Of a stretch of DNA of 64,000 nt, positions 24,307 through 32,907 are shown in pieces (position 1 is the stretch's first letter; each line of letters opens with the position of its first letter). The stretch comes from Photobacterium atrarenae (GTDB taxonomy: Bacteria; Pseudomonadota; Gammaproteobacteria; Enterobacterales; Vibrionaceae). The stretch spans positions 1,488,902 through 1,552,901 of the forward strand of contig NZ_CP101508.1 in NCBI RefSeq assembly GCF_024380015.1, read 5' to 3'. The translations under genes and the position numbers were made by a program. The notes below the pieces were generated by a model. It saw only the letters and a program-made list of their open reading frames with translations, had not been told where the DNA came from and ran no database searches.

Positions 24307-24750
24307 ATGACATTTTTGAAGAAACAGACCGTTGATGTTGATGGTCAATCGGTTGAAATCACCCAGCTATCCGGGCTGGAGCGGTTTGATTACCTGGAAT
24401 ACTGTGCAGATCTCCCGCAGCCCGATGAGGTTGCGCCGATGGGAGAAAACCCATCTGAAGAGCAGAAAAAACAGTATGCTCAGGCGATAGCGAAAGCCCA
24501 TCGGACTTGGACCAAGTTGACTTTCCTATTTCACTCCCGCCTTGTGGCGTATGGGTTAAAAGGTGAAGCGACTGACATCGAGCAACAGCACCAGGTTGTG
24601 ATGTCGACGATGACCCCTGATCAGATAAAGCATCTGCATGATGAGATCGCCCGGTTTTCAGGTATGCCGTTACTGAATGATGAGCAAAATGAATCCAGTG
24701 AAGAGTCTACCATCGAAACGAGCTCTGAGCCCATTGACCCAAAAGCCTGA
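24307..24750 (+). CDS. Tail assembly chaperone gpG-like
   Basis: A 147-residue protein (lambda G is 140) that chaperones the tape measure. The end of the frame carries the slippery heptamer CCCAAAA (24738-24744) three codons before the TGA, giving a proportion of frameshifted product. The C-terminal 30 residues are acidic and serine-rich. Confidence 0.88.
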   Translation: MTFLKKQTVDVDGQSVEITQLSGLERFDYLEYCADLPQPDEVAPMGENPSEEQKKQYAQAIAKAHRTWTKLTFLFHSRLVAYGLKGEATDIEQQHQVVMSTMTPDQIKHLHDEIARFSGMPLLNDEQNESSEESTIETSSEPIDPKA

Positions 24751-25100
24751 TCCGGTCGGAGCAGGAATTTTCCCAACACCTGGCCCGTGAGTTTGGCCAG
24801 ATATGCTGGCGAACCATGTTGGCGTCCATCAGCGCGGAAACAGTGCTGGAGTGGCGAAGATATTTTGTCGAGCATGGCTTCACCCATGAGATGGACAATT
24901 GGCGAGCCGCGATGGCTACTGCTGCCAACTGGAATGTCACCGCCCTGAGTGCCGGCATCAAGATGGATGAGCCGATGTCTCTGAAGAACTTCCTGCCTTC
25001 GACCGGGGAACCGGAACCACCGCGTGAATATACAGATGATGAGCTGATGGATTTGGGTGCATCAGCCGGAGGGATGCGTTTTGAGTGCCCAGATAGCTGA
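24307..25100 (+). CDS. gpGT frameshift fusion (tail assembly chaperone)
   Basis: A -1 shift at CCCAAAA (24738-24744) joins gpG to the overlapping T frame, which then reads SLIRSEQEFSQHLAREFGQI onward to the stop at 25098-25100. The product is about 264 residues. The T frame has no good start of its own near its beginning, and it is open from the slip site. The layout equals lambda G/GT, in which the T part recruits the major tail protein to the tape measure. Confidence 0.88.
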
Positions 25101-27351
25101 TTTCAATATCCGATTCAATTCCGAATCGGCCCAGTTCAACAAGGATGTTGATTACGCCAAAAAGATGCTGCGCGGCTACACCAAGGAAGCCAAGGCCGCC
25201 AACCATTCAACCGGCGGTTTTAACAAGCAGGTCAACGTCGCCGGCGTCAGCCTGAAAGGATTGGGTAAGACGGCTAAAACCACGGCGAGGGCATTTGGGG
25301 GGGTGACCGCTGGTTTTGGCGCAGTCACGACGGCTTCTACTTACATGATCCGCCAGACCGCCCAGCAGGCCCGTGAAATTGAGCGTATGGCCACCGTCGC
25401 TCAGGTGAGCGCCGGAGAAATTCAGGCGCTGGGTTATGCTTCCGAGCAATATAACATTGCCGGGGATAAAATGGCCGACATCCTCAAGGATGTGAACGAC
25501 AAGATCGGTGATTTCGATGAAAACGAAGGCGGTGAGTTCGCTGACTTCATGGAGAACATCGCTCCGCTCACCGGGCTGACTATCGAGCAGCTGCAACGCT
25601 TGTCCGGTCCGGAAGCGCTGATTGCAGTCAAAGAGGCGATGGATGCAGCCAATTTGCCGATGAAGTCGCAGCTGCACTATTTAGAGGCGATTGCGAATGA
25701 TGCATCCGCCCTGATGCCGCTGCTGGAGAACAAAGGCGCCAAGCTGTATGAGCTGACTCAGCGTTATGACGATCTGAATGTGGCGATGTCAGAATATGAC
25801 ATTGAGCAGATGAAACAGATGGATCAGCAGCTCAATGATATGTCTCTCAAAATGCAGGCATCATTCAGGCAGGCGGTTATCGGTTCAAAAGACCAGATTG
25901 ATTGGTTGACTGAGCATGTCAGCTATTCGGTTTCCTGGTGGGGAACCCTGTTCGATAGCATGTCCGATAATCCTCGGACTGAGCAAGGAATGGTGAAAAG
26001 GCTTGGTGAATTGCGTGGTGATCTGAAAGAAACCAAAGCCGAAGCCGAAGCTGCAAAGTCAGAGCTCAAAAAGCTTGAAGAAATTTCTGGCAGGGCAGAA
26101 GGTGACGCTGCACTGACAGCAAGGTTAGCCAATGCCGGACATCCTGAAAAGTTGGCTAAAACCAGGGCAAGGTTTGACGTACTGAAGCATGATGCCGATG
26201 AACTTCAGGCCAAAATAGATAGGGCTCAGAAAGCCTATAACGTTGCTGTCCTTGGTATGAACTATGACCAAAACAAGCCATCAGATACACCTCCCGGAAT
26301 AAATGGTGGCGGAGATGGTGATAAGCCGCGGCTCAGTCAAAGTGAACAGGATGAGCTGGACCGGAAACAGAAAGCAGGTCAAGCCCGTCTGGAAACGCTG
26401 GATAATCAGTATGCCAATGAGCGGGATAAGCTTCAGCTCGCTCATCAGCAACGCCTCTCCGATATCGACACGCTGCAGCTCTCTGAGCAGGAGCTGACGC
26501 GCCGTGGTTTTGAAACCATGAGCGCCCTGAAATCTGAGTATAAGGATCGGGAGCGGGCGCATCACGCTGCCGAGGTGAAGGAATACCAGCGCCAGCAGGA
26601 TGAGGCCTTGCAGCGGGAACTGGGTGCGTTTACCCGCACCCAGCAAGAGAAAACCCGAGTCGATGAAGCTGAGAAGAAGAAACGGGCTTACATGGATGAG
26701 CGCCTGAACCAGGAGCGCATTCGCGGCGTCAGCAACTTCATGGGCCAGGTATCCCAGCTCAGGGAGAGCGAGAACAAAAACGCGGCCCGGATCGGTAAAA
26801 CTGCGGCCCGTTTTCAGATCATGCTGAACGCCTATGAATCGGCAACATCGGCCTATAACGCCCTGGTGGGGATCCCCTATGTTGGTCCCGGGTTAGCAGC
26901 AGCTGCCGCCGGCACCGCGATGGGGTTCGGCCTGTCTATGGCCAGCAAAGTAGATTCGATCAATATGGCTCACAACGGCATTGGTGAAGTGCCGATGATG
27001 GGCGGCCGGAGAGAGTCAAATTGGACACTGATGGCAGGCGAGCGGGTCTATACCAACGATAGTGCCCGTCAGATTGACCAGATGTACCAGGCTGTGATGG
27101 CGATGAGTCGTCAGCGGTTTGCGGTCAATGACCCGACCCAGGCCTTCGCCCGTCAGGCGGCAGCCATGCCGCGGGGGGGCGGCGTTATTCTGAATATGTA
27201 CGGGATCCCGCAAGATGCCCGTATCGAAGAGAAGGAAACCGACAATGGCCAGACGCAGGTCGATGTGTTCCTGTCCGATCTGGACAGCGATGGCCAGATG
27301 TCGCAGGCCATCACCCGGACCTTTGGCATACCAAGAGTGGGGGCCGCTTAA
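25081..27351 (+). CDS. Tape measure protein (gpH-like)
   Basis: A 756-residue protein; TTG 25081 is chosen because GGAGGG stands six bases upstream, giving MSAQIADFNIRF. It has long coiled coils (about 275-390 and 430-560), a hydrophobic segment (YVGPGLAAAAAGTAMGFGLSM, about 605-625) and a GGGVILNMYGIP C-terminal region. It sets tail length and may form the DNA entry channel. It is somewhat shorter than lambda gpH (853), so a slightly shorter tail is expected. Confidence 0.92.
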   Translation: MSAQIADFNIRFNSESAQFNKDVDYAKKMLRGYTKEAKAANHSTGGFNKQVNVAGVSLKGLGKTAKTTARAFGGVTAGFGAVTTASTYMIRQTAQQAREIERMATVAQVSAGEIQALGYASEQYNIAGDKMADILKDVNDKIGDFDENEGGEFADFMENIAPLTGLTIEQLQRLSGPEALIAVKEAMDAANLPMKSQLHYLEAIANDASALMPLLENKGAKLYELTQRYDDLNVAMSEYDIEQMKQMDQQLNDMSLKMQASFRQAVIGSKDQIDWLTEHVSYSVSWWGTLFDSMSDNPRTEQGMVKRLGELRGDLKETKAEAEAAKSELKKLEEISGRAEGDAALTARLANAGHPEKLAKTRARFDVLKHDADELQAKIDRAQKAYNVAVLGMNYDQNKPSDTPPGINGGGDGDKPRLSQSEQDELDRKQKAGQARLETLDNQYANERDKLQLAHQQRLSDIDTLQLSEQELTRRGFETMSALKSEYKDRERAHHAAEVKEYQRQQDEALQRELGAFTRTQQEKTRVDEAEKKKRAYMDERLNQERIRGVSNFMGQVSQLRESENKNAARIGKTAARFQIMLNAYESATSAYNALVGIPYVGPGLAAAAAGTAMGFGLSMASKVDSINMAHNGIGEVPMMGGRRESNWTLMAGERVYTNDSARQIDQMYQAVMAMSRQRFAVNDPTQAFARQAAAMPRGGGVILNMYGIPQDARIEEKETDNGQTQVDVFLSDLDSDGQMSQAITRTFGIPRVGAA

Positions 27352-27837
27352 ATGGTAGGGATGATGTATCCCAGCAACTTGCCCCATCCGCATTTCAGCT
27401 CATCCGGTCTCAAGCAACAATCCAATCGCATCAGCACCCAAATGGCGTCGGGCCGGAAACGGCAACGGCGCCGTTTTTATCGGGTGCCGGTCGAGCAGAA
27501 GCTGGTCTGGAAACTGAAAGCCGAGGATGCGGCGACGTTCCTGGGCTGGGTGGATGACGCCCTGAACGGCGGCATCTCCTGGTTCACTTTGAACCAGCGT
27601 ACCGAGATAGGCGTGGTGCCCGTCGATGTCCGGATGCTGGCGCACCCGCTGGAAGATGCCAAGCAAAACGCCGGGAAGTTTATCTACACCGTCAAATGTG
27701 AAATCAGACGTTACCCGCGGCTGAGTGAAGCGCAGGTGTTTGAAAACTTGTTATCGCCATACACAACCGAGCAATTTATTGCCGAAATGGATATGAGCCA
27801 TTACTACACTGAGAGTTGGAAAGATGGAAACCAATAA
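27352..27837 (+). CDS. Minor tail protein in the gpM position
   Basis: A 161-residue protein starting directly after the tape measure stop. Residues 40-130 carry the pattern of siphophage distal tail proteins (LVWKLKAEDAATFLGWVDDA; FIYTVKCEIRRYPRL). It probably sits at the tape measure/tip junction. It overlaps the SGNH tail gene by 14 bases, so that insertion is translated in the same operon. Confidence 0.7.
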   Translation: MVGMMYPSNLPHPHFSSSGLKQQSNRISTQMASGRKRQRRRFYRVPVEQKLVWKLKAEDAATFLGWVDDALNGGISWFTLNQRTEIGVVPVDVRMLAHPLEDAKQNAGKFIYTVKCEIRRYPRLSEAQVFENLLSPYTTEQFIAEMDMSHYYTESWKDGNQ

Positions 27838-30800
27838 TGTTTATCAGCTGGCAGAGGTTCTCAAGCAGAATATTGACTGGCTCAACGTGATCATGCTGGG
27901 TAACGATACTCAATCTATCAATATTGGCGGGGTGGAGAGACCATCGATCAGCAAAGAAGTGTCAAGCCGGCTGGCCGCATTTAATGCGATGGTACAAGGG
28001 CGGCGTGCGTATGAAACCTTTGCAGATCTTGTGGCGTCGGGCGCACCGCCATCAGATAAGTTACTGGCAGAGGTCTGGAGTGATGGTGATAATAACGGTC
28101 TTTACGGCTGGAATGGTGCCAGCTGGGTGCGCTCGGATTATGATTTGTACCAACAGGTCCGGCGACTGTCTGACTCTCAGTCAAACATGTGGTACCAAGA
28201 TCTCGGTCCCACCCTTGCGGTAAATGAGCAAAATCGTTCGGTGATTGTCAGGGCAATTAAAGATGTAAAAGCAAACAATCTGGTCAACCCAAACCAGGCT
28301 CACTATTTATGGATCCTGGCCAGCAACGATAGCGTTTATAACGACCGATTTTATATCCGGGATGAGTCGGGCACGAACTACAGATTAGATCCTGAAGTAC
28401 GACCGCAAGGGTGGGAAAACGGCCCTGTCTGGGTTCGTTTGAACACATCTACCAGTTTCAACCAGTTTATTGATGTCCTGATTGACTACCGAGAGTTGCC
28501 AACGGGTTTGCTTTGGAACGGCGGCTCTCCGGCGCTAGGGTTTTCCAATGCCTGGTTGCATTACAGCGTAGAGACTCTGGGGGCCGTCAATAAATTAGAT
28601 TTGATGCGCGGTTGCCTGGAGCCGAATCTCGACCTCTACAAACCAACGGAGAGCTATGACCGGAAGTGGATGAAGCATTTCATTTGCCACGCGTTTTCTT
28701 TGCTCCAAGTGAAACACCGTTATCGATTGGTTGTTTTTACTGTCGATGATGATACGCATGGCAACAGAATGACCATCAAAAATGACAGTGATGGACTTTA
28801 TGAAACATTGCCGGACAGCGAGCCAGTTCAAGCAGGGAAATACTATCAATACGAGTGCCATGGCCATGACGGCGTTATCCGTGTTCTGGTAGACACAGAT
28901 GCAATTCGAGCGCAGGGCTTGCCGAGTTTGCTATGGAATACCAATGAACATCACCTTTATTTTTCGGCGAATGAAGGTCTTGCAGATCTTCCCCGTATGC
29001 TTTGGCTGTCGAACGACTTTCCGATGGTCAACACGATTACTTCCAGTTTGCAAACCTCAGCATATACGGAAGTAGCGAAGAGTATTGTGTCTGCCAACAT
29101 TGTTGTTGCAGAGCCAGGCTTGACCGTGGATAAGCTTCGTATTCAGGTCTTTACCAAGAGCCCTTCTGATTTTGGAGATAGCATCTGGGTTTGCGATAAC
29201 GAAAAGACGATCGGCACCTGGTCAGGAAAAGCAGAAATCAATGGCGAAACTGAGCTCACGATCAACGGCACCTGGAGTGGACGCCCTGCCGTTATCAATA
29301 TGATCGTGGATTGGTCCAGAATCTCAGCCTCCGGGGTTTTGATTAATGGTGTGCCCGGACAGGCTCCAATTCACTTGCGCCATAATAATATTGGTGAGTC
29401 GACAGCCGATCGACGAGTCAAAGGCCATGAAGAAACATTTCACTTAGCCCAGTGGCTAGATCCGTCAGCAAAATCTCACTTGCTCTGGGACTCTTTTGCC
29501 GCCTTGACTGCTAATTATGTCAAAGGTTTCTATCTCGCGGGCACTCAGGCAGGGGTGGTTTACGGGATAGGTATTATTACCAAGAACTCCACGACCTACG
29601 GCACCAAAGTTGATGTTTTCAACAATGAGCGCCGGATTGTTGCCTCTGGGCGTGTGGATGCGCCAAACGAGAACGGTGAAACCATTTTCGAGCTGAAGCC
29701 GGTGGGGAGTACGGTTCACGGTAAGATTTGGTTAGACATGACCCAGATGTCAGATGGGGTCGTTGAAAATACCAACAGTCCCAGGTTCCTGCTCAATCCC
29801 GACTACGTCGAGGTTCGCGCGATTCCGGACATGCTGCCAGATGTGAAGTCCGAAACGAAACCGTTCACGGTGAGAAATCCTGTTCGTTTGGCTTGCATGG
29901 GGAGCTCGATCACCTGGGGCTCCGGATACGTTGGCCAGAGCTCCTATGTCGGGGCGGTTGAAGATTACCTGCGTCATGAAGTGGCGACAACGATCTTAGG
30001 GGAGCAACTCGGATATACCACCCGGCTGCCTGAGCCCATGCAGTATAAGGGGGCAGTCGCTTACCTTGAGGGGAATGATGCGACCACCGAGTTTATGTTG
30101 CAGGGCGACGAGATTAGTCTGGCAATCTGTAAAGAGCGCGGGAATGAGCACGCGGCCATTGTCGAGCTTTGGGTCAATGATGAGTTGTCTCAGCGATTTT
30201 CCACCTTCAATGATGAGCCCTTTTCTGAAGGAGAAGTGAAGTTCTGGCAGGCGGATGGTTCCACCCGCTCCTGGGATTTGGGTGTGCCGTTTACGTTCAA
30301 CCATACCGTGAGACGGAATGGCAAAGTGTTGACCGGAGGAATGAACAGTGGTGGTTACAGCGGGAGCTGGCCGGACGGTTGGGAGTACATGATTATACGA
30401 AAAACCAAAGAGTCCGGTGCAGAGCACGAGATTACGCACTGGCTGACCTTTAAGGTCAATCAAGCGGAAGGCACGGTGATCGAATGCGGGTTTGATCACG
30501 GCGAGACCATCAAGCCGATGCGCTCGACTGTCGGCAACCTTGGTAAAGGGCTGGGAAGTGGCATTGAATCAACGTATGGCGATGGCAATATTGCCTATGA
30601 CCCGGCGAACCCTGTGGGCCTGTCCTCTGGTCTGGATTTTCGTTATACAGATGACCGAGCCATCATTACTGCGAAGTTTCCAACGGTCGGGGCATTAAAT
30701 GCCAAGTTAGTTATCGTCGGCTCTGATCCTCGGGTAGCCAACCCATCGTCCCCACGGCTTTACCTGAATTTCGTGACCAACAAAATGCACCACCTCATGA

Positions 30801-31933
30801 ATGCAGGGATTGGTGGCTTCAAGGCGAGTAACTTCCTTTCGTCTTATGCGAGCCTGAAAAGCCACTACAAGGTGAGTCAGTGGCAGCCGACACATATCTC
30901 GATGGAGTCATGCACCAATGACGACTGGGGGACAAATGAGTATTTGTGCTGGACCGATGTCACGATGACTCAGGCCCAGCTTTTTAAGGTGGACTCCCTG
31001 TTGTGGCTCCAGAGCATTCAACAAAATCCAGACGGCAGCTATCTGGTTTCCGATTCACGGATTGACTACGAGGAAATCGGCCCGTTCCATGTGATCCTCA
31101 ACAGTGACACGACACACATTGGTGATATTCAGCCTGGCGATGTCGTGACGTTTGGACGGTGGAAAGGGGATAACCGCTCGATGTCCGTTCGTCTGGTGAA
31201 AAGCTGGGATGCAGCGTCACGCCGGATTGAGTGGGGGCCTGAGCTGAGGCTTGATGACTTCGGCTGGCAGATGGACTCACTTGCTGACATTGAGACGATT
31301 CAAGTCAAGTCGCTGAAGCAATGGGGCGCCAATGTTGAGTCGGTCATTCATTATCTCAAAGAGGCCAACCCAAATGCACAAATCAGCATCGGAACCAGCG
31401 GCGTGCCCAATATGCGTACTCGCCGCCTGGAAGGTTATGCCGACTACGGGAAGCATATCGCCAAGCAGCTGGGTGTGGATTTTGTCGATTACTACCAGGT
31501 GACTCGGGACTGGTCGGAAAATACCGCGGCGGATCACCAAGTTTATGTTACAGCCGATGCTGGGGAAATTAGTGATGGATCCGCAGAGTTTCCGTTGTAT
31601 CTGGCCGATGGACGAGAGCTGAGAAATCACTGGGCGTTGCGAGGTTGGTCTGTCGTTGTCAATGGAATTGAGCGCTATTTAGATGGCTGCTATGTCATTG
31701 GTGGTGCACGCCGCGCCTGGAGCGATATAAACGCTGAACTCACGATGAGTAATTACACCTGGGTGTTTGACCAGTTTAAGGTGATTTTTACCAGGGATGT
31801 GCCACCGGCCGGCGCGCAAATCATTGTGAAAAAATCCAGTCAATATTGGTCGGGAGATGATTGCCACCCATCCTCAACGGGTTATTCGTTGTTTGGTCAG
31901 GCTCTAACGGAATATTTAAGGAAAGTGATTTAA
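27824..31933 (+). CDS. Giant tail protein with SGNH/GDSL hydrolase domain
   Basis: A 1369-residue protein. An N-terminal part (about 1-130) resembles a fibre attachment region (AFNAMVQGRRAYETFADLVA). Four or so beta-rich modules follow, then an SGNH hydrolase. Block I is GSSITWG with Ser695 as nucleophile. Block III is ESCTNDDW with Asn1032. Block V is DDCHPSSTGYSLFG with Asp1345 and His1348. Blocks I and III are about 335 residues apart, so a large domain is inserted in the hydrolase. It probably deacetylates or de-esterifies host surface glycan during adsorption. It stands between M and L, not after J. Confidence 0.85.
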   Translation: METNNVYQLAEVLKQNIDWLNVIMLGNDTQSINIGGVERPSISKEVSSRLAAFNAMVQGRRAYETFADLVASGAPPSDKLLAEVWSDGDNNGLYGWNGASWVRSDYDLYQQVRRLSDSQSNMWYQDLGPTLAVNEQNRSVIVRAIKDVKANNLVNPNQAHYLWILASNDSVYNDRFYIRDESGTNYRLDPEVRPQGWENGPVWVRLNTSTSFNQFIDVLIDYRELPTGLLWNGGSPALGFSNAWLHYSVETLGAVNKLDLMRGCLEPNLDLYKPTESYDRKWMKHFICHAFSLLQVKHRYRLVVFTVDDDTHGNRMTIKNDSDGLYETLPDSEPVQAGKYYQYECHGHDGVIRVLVDTDAIRAQGLPSLLWNTNEHHLYFSANEGLADLPRMLWLSNDFPMVNTITSSLQTSAYTEVAKSIVSANIVVAEPGLTVDKLRIQVFTKSPSDFGDSIWVCDNEKTIGTWSGKAEINGETELTINGTWSGRPAVINMIVDWSRISASGVLINGVPGQAPIHLRHNNIGESTADRRVKGHEETFHLAQWLDPSAKSHLLWDSFAALTANYVKGFYLAGTQAGVVYGIGIITKNSTTYGTKVDVFNNERRIVASGRVDAPNENGETIFELKPVGSTVHGKIWLDMTQMSDGVVENTNSPRFLLNPDYVEVRAIPDMLPDVKSETKPFTVRNPVRLACMGSSITWGSGYVGQSSYVGAVEDYLRHEVATTILGEQLGYTTRLPEPMQYKGAVAYLEGNDATTEFMLQGDEISLAICKERGNEHAAIVELWVNDELSQRFSTFNDEPFSEGEVKFWQADGSTRSWDLGVPFTFNHTVRRNGKVLTGGMNSGGYSGSWPDGWEYMIIRKTKESGAEHEITHWLTFKVNQAEGTVIECGFDHGETIKPMRSTVGNLGKGLGSGIESTYGDGNIAYDPANPVGLSSGLDFRYTDDRAIITAKFPTVGALNAKLVIVGSDPRVANPSSPRLYLNFVTNKMHHLMNAGIGGFKASNFLSSYASLKSHYKVSQWQPTHISMESCTNDDWGTNEYLCWTDVTMTQAQLFKVDSLLWLQSIQQNPDGSYLVSDSRIDYEEIGPFHVILNSDTTHIGDIQPGDVVTFGRWKGDNRSMSVRLVKSWDAASRRIEWGPELRLDDFGWQMDSLADIETIQVKSLKQWGANVESVIHYLKEANPNAQISIGTSGVPNMRTRRLEGYADYGKHIAKQLGVDFVDYYQVTRDWSENTAADHQVYVTADAGEISDGSAEFPLYLADGRELRNHWALRGWSVVVNGIERYLDGCYVIGGARRAWSDINAELTMSNYTWVFDQFKVIFTRDVPPAGAQIIVKKSSQYWSGDDCHPSSTGYSLFGQALTEYLRKVI

Positions 31934-32469
31934 TGCAGAGCCTAGAGGTCTATTATGCCTCTGCCCCTGTCGACTCGACCTCCATCCACACCCTTGAAAT
32001 TAAAAATGAGCAGGCTGACCAGCGTGGTGAGCCCGGGTCGGTGATCCGGGTCGCCGATGGTTTCTATGATCTCAATGATGAGGGTGAGGAAGGGATCGAA
32101 CTGGGCCTGGAAGACGGCAGCACCGCTTTCTTTCGCTCTTCCGGGTTCGGCCTCTCCCTGCCGGGGAAGAGTGTCAAGGGCAAGCAGAATCTCCAGTTCC
32201 AGCTCGATAACGTCACCGGCGAAGCCCGGCAGTTTATCGACAAGGTGCTGGAAGATGGCAGCAAGGCCATCATTACCTACCGGGTGTACCTGAGCAGTAA
32301 CCTTTCCGCACCCGCCAAGCCGCCGCTGGTGATGACCTGCGTGTCTGAAAAGGACAACGTTCAGACGGTCGCTGTGGTGGGCTCGTTCCATGATTTGGTT
32401 AACCGGGGCTGGCCGAGGCGGCGCTATAAGCCGGCGGTCACCCGGGGCCTTAAATACCAGGGAAGTTAA
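31933..32469 (+). CDS. Minor tail protein in the gpL position (DUF1833-like)
   Basis: A 178-residue protein starting at ATG 31933, which overlaps the stop of the preceding gene by one base. The pattern HTLEIKNEQADQRGEPGSVI, VADGFYDLNDE and GEARQFIDKVLEDG is DUF1833-like, the phage tail family that replaces lambda gpL before an NlpC/P60 protein. It helps form the tail tip. It ends exactly where the K-like gene starts. Confidence 0.8.
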   Translation: MQSLEVYYASAPVDSTSIHTLEIKNEQADQRGEPGSVIRVADGFYDLNDEGEEGIELGLEDGSTAFFRSSGFGLSLPGKSVKGKQNLQFQLDNVTGEARQFIDKVLEDGSKAIITYRVYLSSNLSAPAKPPLVMTCVSEKDNVQTVAVVGSFHDLVNRGWPRRRYKPAVTRGLKYQGS

Positions 32470-32907
32470 ATGATCACGTTAGCATCCATTATGACCGTCC
32501 CTTATGTGGATGGCGGCCGGGATTTGTCCGGCCTCGACTGCTGGGGACTGGTGCGGCTGGTGCGCCACCATCACCACGGCCTGCCGTTGCTGGAAAGCTT
32601 TGGCCGGGTCTCGCCCGACGACAAGGCGGGGATGACCGATGGCTATCAGGCCGTGGTTTCTGACTTTGTTGAAACTGCCCCGGTCGATGGGGCGATTGCC
32701 TGCCATTTCCTCGGTGATGTCCTCTGGCATGTCGGGGTGGTGGTGAACGAGTGCGGCCTCAAGGTGCTGCATACCGGCAGGAAACAGGGCCGCCCCTGCC
32801 TGTCCCGTCTGGCTGAGTTTGAGCGCATGGCCCTGACTACGAGGTATTACATCGAGCATGACAGTTTTAGCCTTTTATCCCAACAAGCTGGATCGCAGCA
32901 AGCGTGA
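32470..32907 (+). CDS. NlpC/P60 tail-tip peptidase (gpK-like)
   Basis: A 145-residue cysteine peptidase. Cys24 (in GLDCWGL), His87 (in LWHVGVV) and His101 form the NlpC/P60 catalytic set. In phage tails this enzyme cuts peptidoglycan stems during DNA entry. Only the NlpC/P60 part of lambda gpK is present; its N-terminal JAB domain is missing. It overlaps the J-like gene by 50 bases. Confidence 0.9.
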   Translation: MITLASIMTVPYVDGGRDLSGLDCWGLVRLVRHHHHGLPLLESFGRVSPDDKAGMTDGYQAVVSDFVETAPVDGAIACHFLGDVLWHVGVVVNECGLKVLHTGRKQGRPCLSRLAEFERMALTTRYYIEHDSFSLLSQQAGSQQA

